64,000 bases of DNA from Larkinella sp. C7 (GTDB lineage Bacteria > Bacteroidota > Bacteroidia > Cytophagales > Spirosomataceae). The DNA lies in NCBI RefSeq assembly GCF_006149005.1, contig NZ_VBSL01000005.1, positions 186,338 through 250,337 of the forward strand, in the 5' to 3' direction. Under the pieces are notes generated by a model, which was not told the DNA's origin, ran no database searches, and worked only from the letters and a program-made list of their open reading frames with translations. The position numbers and the translations under genes are program-made. How positions within the stretch are numbered: position 1 is the stretch's first letter; each line of letters opens with the position of its first letter. Below, piece by piece: positions 45,058 to 53,780 of the stretch.

Positions 45058-45253
45058 GACAATAAAAATTAGAGTATGATTGACGCAATAAACTGATGCC
45101 CAGACGGCACCAACAACTGTTCCAGAGCGTCAGAATGTGACAAGTTGGCAGTAAAAAGCCGGTAAAAGGTCGACGGAAAATAAAAGATCGCGGATCCGCT
45201 ACTATTTTCCGGACTGAGAAAACACCCTTTCCTATTTTCGTGTTTCGTATGCA

Positions 45254-45604
45254 ATGACACCGAATGAACCACCCATCTACACTGCCCTATCGCCTGTGAA
45301 TCCGAAAACATATACCGACATTACAACGGAAGAAATGGAGTCGCTGGTGATGGAACCGGAAACCGTCATTGTCGACGTGCGCGACGAATGGGAATTTGAA
45401 GAATTTAACATCGGCGGCCTGAACATTCCACTAGCCGAAATCCGCAGCAAACGGCATTATCTGCTGCCATATGACAACGTGATTGTGGTCTGCACCAATG
45501 GCGTCCGCAGCCGGGTGGCGGTGAAGGATTTCTGCCGCCATCCCGAAATGGAAGAAAAACAGTTGTATCACCTCAAAGGCGGTATTCTTGGAGCCGAAGA
45601 ATAA
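45254..45604 (+). CDS. Rhodanese-like domain protein
   Basis: This 116-residue protein is a single rhodanese domain. The CH2A-type helix start YTDITTEEMESLVMEPETVIVDVRDEWEFEEFNIGG is typical, and the active loop holds Cys80 in VVCTNGVRSRVA, between strand and helix. It has the right Cys to carry persulfide, but the loop is not the CRxGxR form of thiosulfate sulfurtransferases. It is probably cytoplasmic. It is convergent with dapF, with only 4 bp between stops. Confidence 0.9.
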   Translation: MTPNEPPIYTALSPVNPKTYTDITTEEMESLVMEPETVIVDVRDEWEFEEFNIGGLNIPLAEIRSKRHYLLPYDNVIVVCTNGVRSRVAVKDFCRHPEMEEKQLYHLKGGILGAEE

Positions 45605-45608
45605 TTAT

Positions 45609-46382
45609 TTAAACTGCTACCGAACCAGTGAATACCCGAACCGCCGGGCCGATTAAATAAAGATCGCTAAAACCTCCGTCGGTATTGACCACAAAAGAGA
45701 CGCGTAAATTTCCACCCAGCGTCTGAATCGAAACCGGACTGCTCATGCCGAGTTGCTGGTGCGCAACCAAAGCCGAGGCCGTTACACCCGTACCGCAGGA
45801 ATAGGTTTCGTCCTCAACACCCCGCTCGTAGGTTCTGACAAACAAGGCATTAGCACCAATAGGCTGCATGAAATTGGCGTTGGTCCCACCGGGTGCAAAC
45901 CGACTGTCATAGCGAACCGGCCGACCTTCCGCTACGACATCCATCGACTCGACATCCTCCACCACTTTCACGTAATGCGGAGAACCGGTATTCAGAAAAG
46001 CGTAATCCGCCTGCTGGTCGATCCCGGCAATCTCATTCATTTTCAGGGATACTTCCGCTTCGTTGACCGAAGCCTGGTGTTCGCCATCGACCGCCAGAAA
46101 ACGGGTTTCCGTTTCAAACAGGCCTAAATCGTGCGCAAAACGAACGATGCAGCGTCCGCCATTGCCACACATGCTGCCTTCGGCGCCATCCGCATTGAAA
46201 TAAACCATCTGAAAGTCATACTCCGGGTGATTGCGAAGCAGAATCAAGCCATCGGCTCCGATTCCGAACCGACGGTGACAAAGCCGGGCGATGCGTTCCT
46301 GCGAAACCGGGAAGGTTTCGGCGCGGTCGTCGATCAGGATGAAATCATTGCCGGTTCCCTGGTATTTGAAGAAATCGATCAT
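45609..46382 (-). CDS. dapF: Diaminopimelate epimerase
   Basis: This 257-residue protein has the two catalytic Cys: Cys72 in SMCGNGGRC and Cys196 in YSCGTGVTAS. The opening FFKYQGTGNDFILIDDR and GTNANFMQ are family landmarks. It converts LL- to meso-diaminopimelate for peptidoglycan and lysine synthesis. The start is immediately flanked by a heptamer-repeat hairpin, which must leave room for its own leader. Confidence 0.95.
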   Translation of the reverse strand: MIDFFKYQGTGNDFILIDDRAETFPVSQERIARLCHRRFGIGADGLILLRNHPEYDFQMVYFNADGAEGSMCGNGGRCIVRFAHDLGLFETETRFLAVDGEHQASVNEAEVSLKMNEIAGIDQQADYAFLNTGSPHYVKVVEDVESMDVVAEGRPVRYDSRFAPGGTNANFMQPIGANALFVRTYERGVEDETYSCGTGVTASALVAHQQLGMSSPVSIQTLGGNLRVSFVVNTDGGFSDLYLIGPAVRVFTGSVAV

Positions 46383-46383
46383 T

Positions 46384-46484
46384 TTAAGAGTTAAGAGTTA
46401 AGAGTTAAAAATTAAGAGTTGGCTGACGCACACAAAACTCTTAACTCTTAACTCTTAACTCTTAATTAATAATTCTTAACTCTT
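46384..46484. repeat. Heptamer repeat hairpin (TTAAGAG)n / (CTCTTAA)n
   Basis: About four TTAAGAG units (46384-46420) are followed after 15 nt by five to six units of the complement (46436-46484). The left arm starts two bases from the dapF start codon, so it occupies the dapF leader. It can form a long A/T-rich stem. Confidence 0.9.
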
Positions 46485-46495
46485 TTTTTGGGGTA

Positions 46496-46525
46496 CAAAA
46501 AAAGCCGTCCGGACAGACAGCTTTC
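46496..46525 (-). terminator. Intrinsic terminator of rplS
   Basis: On the minus strand AAAGCTGTC pairs with GACGGCTTT (one G-U) around a 6-nt loop and is followed by a T7 run. It lies 22 bp after the rplS stop. Confidence 0.75.
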
Positions 46526-46546
46526 TTACTGAGAAGAGGGGCAGTA

Positions 46547-46924
46547 CTACGCCTGTGGCTGTCTTACTTTAGCCTTGCGTTCCTTGATCCGTGCTGCTTT
46601 ACCCTGACGGCCACGCAGATAGAACAAACGTGCCCGGCGAACGCGGCCCAGACGAACCAATTCAACTTTGTCGATATTCGGCGACAGAATCGGGAAAATC
46701 CGTTCTACACCGATACCATTTGAGATCTTGCGTACTGTAAACGTTTCTCCGTTGGTGTTCGGATTCCGGCGCTGGATTACCGTTCCCGAGTAAACCTGAA
46801 TCCGCTCTTTGTTTCCTTCACGGATTTTAACATGTACATTGACTGTATCGCCTGAGTGGAAGTCCGGAAAATTGTTCCGCCGACCTGCATTCTCAGCTTC
46901 GACCAGTTTAATTAATTCACTCAT
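46547..46924 (-). CDS. rplS: 50S ribosomal protein L19
   Basis: This 125-residue protein shows [44 protein letters not shown] and [21 protein letters not shown], diagnostic of L19. It sits at the interface of the 30S and 50S subunits. The C-terminal KAKVRQPQA tail is slightly extended. A good -7 element (46968-46975) lies upstream. In many genomes rplS follows trmD; here it is apparently transcribed alone. Confidence 0.97.
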   Translation of the reverse strand: MSELIKLVEAENAGRRNNFPDFHSGDTVNVHVKIREGNKERIQVYSGTVIQRRNPNTNGETFTVRKISNGIGVERIFPILSPNIDKVELVRLGRVRRARLFYLRGRQGKAARIKERKAKVRQPQA

Positions 46925-46967
46925 GACCGTAGATATCTTCGGGGGTATGAAATTTCCTAATAAGCCG

Positions 46968-46975
46968 CAAATATA
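46968..46975 (-). promoter_or_regulatory. rplS -7 promoter element
   Basis: On the minus strand TATATTTG fits TAnnTTTG exactly, about 44 nt upstream of the rplS start codon. No good -33 match is seen. Confidence 0.55.
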
Positions 46976-47109
46976 GCCAAAAGATTCCGTTTTATAAATA
47001 GTTGCCCTTAAAATAAATTGATTGCCCCCCGAACCGTGGAAAGTTAACGGGTTTTTAGCTAATTCGCCATTGAAGACCCGAACCCGTTAGTCCCAGTTGA
47101 TCCAGCCTG

Positions 47110-48609
47110 ATGAAAATTCTGACCGTTGAACAAACCCGTACCCTCGATCAATATACCATTGAGCATGAACCCATTGCGCCCATCAACCTCATGGAAAGGG
47201 CTGCTCAGGCGTTTACCGACTGGTATACGGCCCGGTTTGACAAAACCCGTCCCGTTCGGATTTTCTGCGGATTAGGCAACAACGGCGGTGACGGTTTGGC
47301 AATTGCGCGTTTGCTGACCCAGTTGGAATATTCCGTGCAGACGTATGTGGTCCGCTACGCTCCCCGCGAATCCGATGATTTCATGCACAACCACCGGCGG
47401 CTGAAGCTGATTTCTTCGATCAATTACATTGAAAATGAACGCGATATACCGATTATTCGAAACCGGGAAGTGGTGATCGACGCCATTCTGGGCTCCGGGC
47501 TCTCCCGAACCACAGAGGGCATTGTTCAGGCGGTGATCGACGCCATCAACCACAGTCCGGCCACAGTCGTTGCGGTCGATATTGCCAGCGGTCTCTTTGC
47601 CGACACCGCCAACGGCCCCAATTCTACCATCATTCAGCCGGATTATACCGTCGCCTTTCATCTGCCGAAACTGGCTTTTCTGCAACCGACCCTGGGGCTT
47701 TACGTGGGGGAATGGCACTGGGTCGATATTGGTCTGAGCCGGGTCTTTATCGAACGAACGCCGACGACTTATTTTTACACCACCGAACAGGAAGCCCGCC
47801 ATTTGTTACGCCCACGAAACCGGTTCTCGCACAAAGGATCGTTCGGGCACGCCCTGTTGCTGGTCGGCAGTTACGGAAAAATTGGGGCCGGTGTTCTCTC
47901 GGCCAGAGCGTGTTTGCGGTCGGGAGTGGGGCTGCTGACCGTACAGATGCCCCGTTGCGGCTACGAAATCCTGCAAACCACAGTCCCGGAAGCCATGTGC
48001 CTGCCCGATGGCCATTTACACATTCTGTCAGGACAGTCGGAACTGGAAGCACCCGAGCTAAGCAGCTATTCGGCTATTGGTGTTGGCCCCGGCATTGGCA
48101 CCGCTCCCGAAACCCTGGCGATGTTGCGCAAACTGCTTTCGGAAGCCCAAAAACCGATGGTGATCGACGCCGATGCCATTAACCTGATTGCCCGGAATCG
48201 CGACCTGATCGATAAAATACCGAAGAACAGCATTTTAACACCCCACCCCAAAGAGTTTGAGCGCCTGACGCGACGCTGGACGAGCGATTATGACAAATTG
48301 GGTATTCTGCGGGATTTTGCCCAGCGCAACCAGTTTGTCGTCGTTTTGAAAGGTGCCCATACGGCCATTGCGACGCCGGACGGCACCACCCATTTCAATT
48401 CGACCGGAAATCCGGGCATGAGTACCGGCGGAACCGGCGACGTTCTGACGGGCATTCTAACGGCCCTGATCGCTCAGGGGTATGACCCGGTGGAAGCAGC
48501 AGTACTGGGCGTTTTTGAACACGGGCGGGCGGGCGACCGGGCCGCCGAACATCATGGCCCGATTGGTCTGACGGCTTCCGACATCATCGAATCCCTGCGG
48601 TGGGATTAA
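47110..48609 (+). CDS. nnr: Bifunctional NAD(P)H-hydrate epimerase / ADP-dependent dehydratase
   Basis: This 499-residue protein combines two domains. The N-terminal epimerase (1-215) has CGLGNNGGDGLAIARLL and the VVAVDIASGLFADT segment. The C-terminal dehydratase (about 225-499) has HKGSFGHALLLVGSYGKIGAGVLSARACLRSGVGL, ILTPHPKEFERL, NSTGNPGMSTGGTGDVLTGI, the NPGMSTGGTGD motif being diagnostic. It repairs damaged nicotinamide nucleotides. It is divergent from rplS across a 185-bp gap. Confidence 0.96.
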   Translation: MKILTVEQTRTLDQYTIEHEPIAPINLMERAAQAFTDWYTARFDKTRPVRIFCGLGNNGGDGLAIARLLTQLEYSVQTYVVRYAPRESDDFMHNHRRLKLISSINYIENERDIPIIRNREVVIDAILGSGLSRTTEGIVQAVIDAINHSPATVVAVDIASGLFADTANGPNSTIIQPDYTVAFHLPKLAFLQPTLGLYVGEWHWVDIGLSRVFIERTPTTYFYTTEQEARHLLRPRNRFSHKGSFGHALLLVGSYGKIGAGVLSARACLRSGVGLLTVQMPRCGYEILQTTVPEAMCLPDGHLHILSGQSELEAPELSSYSAIGVGPGIGTAPETLAMLRKLLSEAQKPMVIDADAINLIARNRDLIDKIPKNSILTPHPKEFERLTRRWTSDYDKLGILRDFAQRNQFVVVLKGAHTAIATPDGTTHFNSTGNPGMSTGGTGDVLTGILTALIAQGYDPVEAAVLGVFEHGRAGDRAAEHHGPIGLTASDIIESLRWD

Positions 48610-49048
48610 AGCCGGTGGCGAGTGTTTTATCGTAGAAATACTCGTCATCAAAAAAGATTTCTCCTCCTCCATCTATTTTCTTACAACCATCGTAGATACA
48701 AGCGGGTCTAACGTTGTGTAATACGTTCCCAAGGGGTGTAGAAAAAAATCTACACTTACCCATCGGCTCTTGTTTATAAAAAACAAAAAAATGCTTTTTA
48801 GCTTTTTTTTACAATAAATAACAGACTGAAAATCAAGCAAGTTTTCCTTTTGGTAAGTCAAGTTGAAAAACCGGTATCCACTGGAATAGTATTTGACTGG
48901 AGATTAAGTAATCTGCTACAACTTGACATGTAAAAACTACCTGTTTTGAAAATCACGTAGTTGTACGCATACCAAAACCGCCTGAATTGCCGAATTTTGT
49001 AGCCTATATCCAGCATATCCTATATCAACACCATAATTGAACATTACC
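48610..49048. other. AT-rich 439-bp intergenic region
   Basis: No convincing gene was seen; a minus-strand ORF at 48673-48861 is Lys/Phe-rich and lacks family features. A small palindrome, GTGTAGA/TCTACAC around A6 (48736-48755), and a sequence similar to a -7 element (GAATTTTG, near 48991) are present. The latter could drive the small gene at 49049. Confidence 0.5.
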
Positions 49049-49216
49049 ATGAGAAATGTTGTCCCAAAAGAATGGAGAGCGAATCGTACAGGAGGCCGCC
49101 GTGCTCGATTTGAAATTGACCAGATTTCATTGTTGGGCGTCCTGACCGTCATGATTTTTGCCTACATTCTCTTCCACTTCGTTTACCCGATCATTTCAAA
49201 AGGGTTGTTCTGGTAA
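49049..49216 (+). CDS. Small single-pass membrane protein (55 aa)
   Basis: ATG at 49049 to TAA at 49214-49216 gives 55 residues. A positively charged N-terminus (residues 7-20, with Arg and Lys) precedes one clear hydrophobic helix (about 28-50, ending FVYPIISKG), with the positive-inside rule satisfied. There is no recognised family. A possible -7 element lies about 60 bp upstream. The gene is convergent with feoB through a strong hairpin terminator. Being so small, it would be missed by default length limits. Confidence 0.65.
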   Translation: MRNVVPKEWRANRTGGRRARFEIDQISLLGVLTVMIFAYILFHFVYPIISKGLFW

Positions 49217-49255
49217 TGTAAACCGAGTAATCCACACCAAAGCATAATCCACACC

Positions 49256-49317
49256 AAAACAGATTTCATCAGGAAAAGCGGATTTCAAAACCGGCCGCTC
49301 CTGATGAAATCTGTTTT
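49256..49317. terminator. Bidirectional terminator between the 55-aa gene and feoB
   Basis: Arms of 19 bp (49256-49274 and 49299-49317; AAAACAGATTTCATCAGGA and complement) enclose a 24-nt loop. T-runs flank both strands, so it can end both convergent genes. Confidence 0.85.
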
Positions 49318-49318
49318 T

Positions 49319-51457
49319 TTATTTCATCAGTTGATAAACCAGAAAAGCGGACCCATACGCCAGAACGCTCATGTAGGCTAACTGAATCAGGGGCCACTTC
49401 CACCCTTTGGTCTCGCGGTAAACGGTTGCGATCGTGCTCATGCACATCATCGCGAATACGTAAAAAACCAGCAACGAAAAAGCCACTGCGGGCGTATACA
49501 TCGGTCCGCCCGTCTCCGGGTTGATTTCTGCCGCCAGTTTTTCCCGAATCGTATTGTCGTTTCCTTCGTCGGCACTCCCGATGCTGTAGATAGTTGCAAT
49601 GGTTCCGACAAACACTTCACGGGCCGCAAACGAACTAATGAGGGCAATTCCGATTTTCCAGTCGTAGCCCAGCGGTTTGATCACCGGCTCCAGAATTTTC
49701 CCGAACCGACCGGCATATGAGGCTTCCAGTTTTTCGGAAGCGACCCGGTTTTCCACCTGTTCAGCGGGCAGGTTGGCATTTTGACTCCGTACCCGGTTTT
49801 CGGCCTGTTCCAGCGCATCACCGGGACCGTAGGACGCCAGCACCCACAGCACAATGGAGATCGCGACGATGACCCGCCCAGCCTGCCAGACGAATGAGGT
49901 CACACTGTCCCATACCGTGATGCCGACGTGGTTCCAGCGCGGCCATTTGTAGGTCGGCAGTTCCATCACAAACAGGCTCCGTTCTTTGGCTTTGATGATG
50001 AGTTTGAAGGCATAGGCCGCCAACAGAGCCGCCACCAGCCCCAAGAGATACAACCCCATCATCACAACGCCCTGTAAATTCAGGAAGCCCAAGACGGTTT
50101 TTTCCGGGACCACCAGCGCAATGAGAATGGTGTATATAGGCAAGCGGGCAGAACAACTCATCAGGGGCGTCACCAGAATGGTGATTAGTCGCTCACGCCA
50201 GGAACCGATGCTGCGGGTGGCCATGATGGCCGGAACGGCACAGGCCACACCCGAAATCAGCGGCACCACACTGCGGCCGTTTAGTCCAAATTGCCGCATA
50301 ATGCGATCCATCAGCACCATCACCCGCGACATATAACCCGATTCTTCAAGCAGCGAAACCAGTAGAAACAGGAAGGCAATCTGCGGAATGAAAACGACGA
50401 CTCCGCCCACCCCGGCGATGATTCCGTCCGTTAGTAAATCCGTGAGCGGACTGTCGGGAAGTTGTTCGTGCAGGGTGCCGTTGAGCCAGGCCACACCCGC
50501 GTCGATGCCATCGACAAAGGGCTGCGCCCAGGCAAAAATGGCCTGGAAAATCAGGAGCAAAACCGTGGCAAAAATGGCATATCCCCAGACCGGGTGCAGC
50601 AGAATCCGGTCGATCCGCTGGCTCCAGGTCGACTGGTCGAGGGGACGTTTGTCCTTCACGACGGTTTTAACCACTTCGCCAATGCGCTTGTACCGCCCAA
50701 TGGTTTCCTTCGCCTGAAAATCGACCTCGTCGAACTGGTATTTTTCAATCAGGCCGTCCAGTTTAACCCGTTGCGGTTGTCCGAGAAACGAAAATCCGTC
50801 GTGTTGAATGAGGTATTGCAGCGCGAGATAATTATTGGTGAGCTGGTATTGCTGCCGAACATCGGCAATCAGCCCCTTCATGTCGTGCCCCGTTAAAACC
50901 GTCTGCTGTCCGGGATCGAAAAAAAGCGTTTCCGAAACCGTCGGCTGACCGATTTGCTGCTCGATCGCAACCTTCAACAGTTCCAGCCCCTCCCCGATCC
51001 GCGCATTGATTTTCACCACCGGCACGCCCAGTTGCATCGACAACCGAACGGCGTTGATTTCCAGGTGCTGCTGCCGGGCAATATCCAGCATATTCAGCGC
51101 CATGATAACCGGCACGCCCAAATCCTGAATCTGACTGAACAACAGCAGGTTGCGGTTTAGATTGGAGGCATCGACCACCACCACGGCCACATCCGGGTAA
51201 TCAGGGTGCTGCGGATTGGCCAGAATATCCGTTACGACCTGTTCGTCGACAGACTTGGGATAAATGCTATAAACACCCGGCAAGTCGATGACCGAAATTT
51301 CGGTGGTCTCATTCAGAAAAGCCGTTCCCGATTTTTTATCGACGGTTACACCGGGAAAGTTGCCCACTTTCTGGCGAAGGCCGGTTAATTGATTGAACAG
51401 CGATGATTTTCCGGAGTTCGGATTGCCCACGAGGGCGATGACAGGTTTTGATTTCAA
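49319..51457 (-). CDS. feoB: Ferrous iron transport protein B
   Basis: This 712-residue protein has an N-terminal G domain: GNPNSGKSSLFNQLTG (11-26), the switch segment KVGNFPGVTVDKKSG, DLPGVYSIYP and the ALNMLD G4 motif. It is followed by a helical spacer and a C-terminal membrane part with about eight hydrophobic segments and two Gate motifs (VVVFIPQIAFLFLLVSLLEESGYMSR and SGVACAVPAIM). It imports ferrous iron across the inner membrane. The gene lies 59 bp downstream of feoA on the same strand. Confidence 0.97.
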   Translation of the reverse strand: MKSKPVIALVGNPNSGKSSLFNQLTGLRQKVGNFPGVTVDKKSGTAFLNETTEISVIDLPGVYSIYPKSVDEQVVTDILANPQHPDYPDVAVVVVDASNLNRNLLLFSQIQDLGVPVIMALNMLDIARQQHLEINAVRLSMQLGVPVVKINARIGEGLELLKVAIEQQIGQPTVSETLFFDPGQQTVLTGHDMKGLIADVRQQYQLTNNYLALQYLIQHDGFSFLGQPQRVKLDGLIEKYQFDEVDFQAKETIGRYKRIGEVVKTVVKDKRPLDQSTWSQRIDRILLHPVWGYAIFATVLLLIFQAIFAWAQPFVDGIDAGVAWLNGTLHEQLPDSPLTDLLTDGIIAGVGGVVVFIPQIAFLFLLVSLLEESGYMSRVMVLMDRIMRQFGLNGRSVVPLISGVACAVPAIMATRSIGSWRERLITILVTPLMSCSARLPIYTILIALVVPEKTVLGFLNLQGVVMMGLYLLGLVAALLAAYAFKLIIKAKERSLFVMELPTYKWPRWNHVGITVWDSVTSFVWQAGRVIVAISIVLWVLASYGPGDALEQAENRVRSQNANLPAEQVENRVASEKLEASYAGRFGKILEPVIKPLGYDWKIGIALISSFAAREVFVGTIATIYSIGSADEGNDNTIREKLAAEINPETGGPMYTPAVAFSLLVFYVFAMMCMSTIATVYRETKGWKWPLIQLAYMSVLAYGSAFLVYQLMK

Positions 51458-51516
51458 GGGTACTATAGAATGAAAAAGCCGGGAACTGTCCTACAACACC
51501 CGGCCCCCTGGCGATA

Positions 51517-51759
51517 TTATTGTTCGATTAATATGGTAGCCGCTTCTGATTTCCGCATCGATAAACAATACCCGGAAACATTCAGGCAAATGGGATCCCC
51601 CAACGGTGCTTTGCAGTGCAGACACACTTCCGTACCGGGCAAACATCCCATTTCAAGCAACTTCAGCGACATCCATTGGTCACTGAATGACTCGATTACC
51701 GCTTTTTCGCCAACCTTTAAATCGGCGACACTGCGCTTCTGTATTTTTCGGTGGGACAT
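51517..51759 (-). CDS. feoA: Ferrous iron transport protein A
   Basis: This 80-residue SH3-like protein has the family pattern SVADLKVGEKAVIESF, LKLLEMGCLPGTEVCL and APLGDPICLNVSGYCLSMRKSEAATILIE. It binds FeoB and helps iron transport from the cytoplasmic side. It precedes feoB by 59 bp in what is probably an operon. The promoter region in the 310-bp gap 51760-52069 was not firmly identified. Confidence 0.94.
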   Translation of the reverse strand: MSHRKIQKRSVADLKVGEKAVIESFSDQWMSLKLLEMGCLPGTEVCLHCKAPLGDPICLNVSGYCLSMRKSEAATILIEQ

Positions 51760-51983
51760 TCGCGTATGATATTTAGACTCATTACAAATTAATGCAAGTT
51801 AACGGATATCCGTTCGCTTTTACAAGAAATGTTTCAAAAAAACCGGGGTTTTCTGGCAGAGCGCGTAAACGAAATAATTAGTTAAAACGAATAGATTCCA
51901 CAAACCGGATTAATTCCGGAGATCCTTCTCCCCTGCCCGTGAAAAAACCGTCCTGGTATCAAGCTGAACTGGGGTTTGTGTTG

Positions 51984-51991
51984 TAATTTTG
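51984..51991 (+). promoter_or_regulatory. Candidate -7 element for the ccm operon
   Basis: TAATTTTG fits TAnnTTTG. A small hairpin (GAGGG/CCCTC, 52041-52056) lies 14 nt before the ccmB start and could affect its ribosome binding. The remainder of the 310-bp gap 51760-52069 shows nothing else firm. Confidence 0.45.
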
Positions 51992-52069
51992 TAGAATCTG
52001 GTACAAACACTCGAAATTCATACATTTTGGCCGGATGACGGAGGGTAAAATCCCTCAGGCAACAGCGCG

Positions 52070-52738
52070 ATGCAACAGCTCAGAGTATTAATCAGCAAAG
52101 AATTTCGGTTGGAATGGCGGCAGCGATATGCCCTGAATGGGATGCTGCTCTACATCGTCAGCACGGTTTTCGTCTGTTTTCTGAGCTTCAGCCTGCGCCG
52201 AAACCAACTGACACCGATGGTCTGGAACGCCTTGTTCTGGATTATCCTGCTGTTTACGGCCATCAATGCCATTGCCAAAAGTTTTGTTCAGGAACGCGCC
52301 GGGCGGCTTTTGTACTATTACACGCTGGTCAGCCCGCAGAAAATCATCCTGTCCAAGATTGTGTATAACACCCTATTGATGCTGGTTTTGGCCGGTTTGG
52401 GGTTCGGGATTTACACGCTGGTGATGGGCGTTCCCGGTGAGGGGATGGACATGCCGCTGTTTGTGGTCAATCTGCTGCTGGGTGCCATCGGCTTCGCGGC
52501 TTCGCTGACGCTGGTTGCGGGCATTGCCTCCAAAGCCGAAAATAGTGCGACGCTCATGGCGGTTTTGAGTTTTCCGGTGGTGCTTCCTTTGTTGCTTATG
52601 CTGATTCGGGTATCAAAAAATGCACTTGATGGCTTGGATCGTAGCGTTAGTCTGGACGAAATCGGAACTTTGCTGGCCATCGATGCCATCGTTCTGGTGT
52701 TGTCGGTGTTGTTATTTCCCTATTTGTGGAGAAGTTGA
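52070..52738 (+). CDS. ccmB: Haem exporter protein CcmB
   Basis: This 222-residue membrane protein has six hydrophobic segments and matches CcmB: LLISKEFRLEWRQRYALNGMLLYIVST-like opening, FQERAGRLLYYYTL pattern (here FVQERAGRLLYYYTLVSPQKIILSK) and ENSATLMAVLSFPVVLPLLL. It is the permease partner of an ABC ATPase (CcmA) in cytochrome c maturation system I. No ccmA lies next to it. ccmC starts one base after its stop. Confidence 0.92.
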   Translation: MQQLRVLISKEFRLEWRQRYALNGMLLYIVSTVFVCFLSFSLRRNQLTPMVWNALFWIILLFTAINAIAKSFVQERAGRLLYYYTLVSPQKIILSKIVYNTLLMLVLAGLGFGIYTLVMGVPGEGMDMPLFVVNLLLGAIGFAASLTLVAGIASKAENSATLMAVLSFPVVLPLLLMLIRVSKNALDGLDRSVSLDEIGTLLAIDAIVLVLSVLLFPYLWRS

Positions 52739-52739
52739 A

Positions 52740-53444
52740 ATGACTATGAAAAAAAACTGGTGGAAAGCCCTGGCCGTCGTCATCATGACGTACGTGATCT
52801 GGGTCGGTCTTCTGGGAACGGTTCCCCGTCAACCCATTCTGAATGAGAGCATTCGCAACGTTTACTTTCACGTTCCGCTGTGGTTTTCGATGATCATCCT
52901 AATGCTGACGTCCATGATCTACTCGATCCGGTATCTGCGAAAAGGGCGCATGGACGACGATCACATTTCCGTGGAGTTTGCCAACAGCGCCATTCTCTAC
53001 GGTATTCTGGGGTGTGCCACCGGCTCACTCTGGGCCAGCGTCACCTGGGGTGATCCGTGGCCTAATGACCCGAAACTAAACAGCGTTGCGGTCGGAATGC
53101 TGATGTATTTTGCCTACCTGATTCTGCGGAACTCGTTCGACGACGAACTGCGCCGGGCCCGGATTTCGGCGATCTACAACATTTTTGCCTTTGCGGTTTT
53201 TGTGCCGCTCATTTTTATCCTGCCACGGCTCACCGATTCACTGCATCCGGGCAACGGCGGCAACCCGGCTTTTGGCAAATACGACATGGACAGCGGCATG
53301 CGGCTGGTGTTGTATCCGTCTGTGATCGGGATGACGTTACTGGGCGTCTGGATTACCCAACTGCGGGTGCGGCTGCGTCGACTGCGCGACCGGCTGGATC
53401 ATGTCAACGATGCTCTGCCCAAAGCCCATTCCACTGCGGAATGA
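52740..53444 (+). CDS. ccmC: Cytochrome c biogenesis protein CcmC
   Basis: The frame is open from 52620 within ccmB, but ATG 52740 directly after the ccmB stop gives 234 residues that match the family. Landmarks are NVYFHVPLWFSMI, FANSAILYGILGCATGSLWASVTWGDPWPNDPKLN, corresponding to the tryptophan-rich haem-handling loop, and six hydrophobic segments. CcmC presents haem to CcmE at the periplasmic face. The tryptophan motif is shorter than the classical WGxWWxWDxR form, which is usual in this phylum. Confidence 0.93.
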   Translation: MTMKKNWWKALAVVIMTYVIWVGLLGTVPRQPILNESIRNVYFHVPLWFSMIILMLTSMIYSIRYLRKGRMDDDHISVEFANSAILYGILGCATGSLWASVTWGDPWPNDPKLNSVAVGMLMYFAYLILRNSFDDELRRARISAIYNIFAFAVFVPLIFILPRLTDSLHPGNGGNPAFGKYDMDSGMRLVLYPSVIGMTLLGVWITQLRVRLRRLRDRLDHVNDALPKAHSTAE

Positions 53445-53486
53445 TTAGCTGACCAAACTTGTTACCACTTTACACTACTCACTATT

Positions 53487-53696
53487 ATGATACCTAAATT
53501 CCTAGTCCTTTGCTTATTGGTATTGCTGTCGTTCAGCAGTCAGGCTCAGGAAATTGAGATGGCTGACCGGCTTCGGGCCGATGGTAAAATCTGGGTCGTG
53601 GTGGCCGTATTTCTGGTCACCTTTGCGGGGGTCATTGCCTACCTCATCCGACTGGATACGAAAATTAGTAAATTGGAAAAAGAGATTTCTAAATAG
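53487..53696 (+). CDS. CcmD-like small membrane protein
   Basis: This 69-residue protein has a signal-like hydrophobic N-terminus (FLVLCLLVLLSFSSQAQ), then the single helix DGKIWVVVAVFLVTFAGVIAYLIRLDTKISKLEKEI. The second part, with helix ending LIRLD followed by a basic tail, matches small CcmD-family proteins that stabilise CcmE release. Its position between ccmC and ccmE supports this. A purine-rich hairpin follows before ccmE. Confidence 0.82.
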   Translation: MIPKFLVLCLLVLLSFSSQAQEIEMADRLRADGKIWVVVAVFLVTFAGVIAYLIRLDTKISKLEKEISK

Positions 53697-53778
53697 ACAT
53701 GAGACGATAGACAGGAGAGTAAAGACAAAAATGCATCCTAACTTTCTTTATTCTCTTGTCTCGCTTCTTTCCTCTCAA
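53695..53778. repeat. Purine/pyrimidine imperfect hairpin
   Basis: A GA-rich left half (GAGACGATAGACAGGAGAGTAAAG) faces CTTTATTCTCTTGTCTC. The core AGACAGGAGAGTAAAGACA (53709-53727) differs by one base from 58576-58594. It overlaps the ccmD-like stop codon and ends 3 bp before the ccmE start. Confidence 0.6.
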
Positions 53779-53780
53779 TC

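Noticed and set aside
46384-46484. CRISPR array
   Set aside because: The 7-bp units are contiguous or inverted with no spacers; no cas genes are present.
48673-48861. 62-aa ORF in AT-rich DNA after nnr
   Set aside because: Lys/Phe composition reflects AT-rich sequence; no start context or recognisable domain.
52031-52069. Riboswitch before ccmB
   Set aside because: Only one short GAGGG/CCCTC hairpin is visible; no known riboswitch consensus could be matched.
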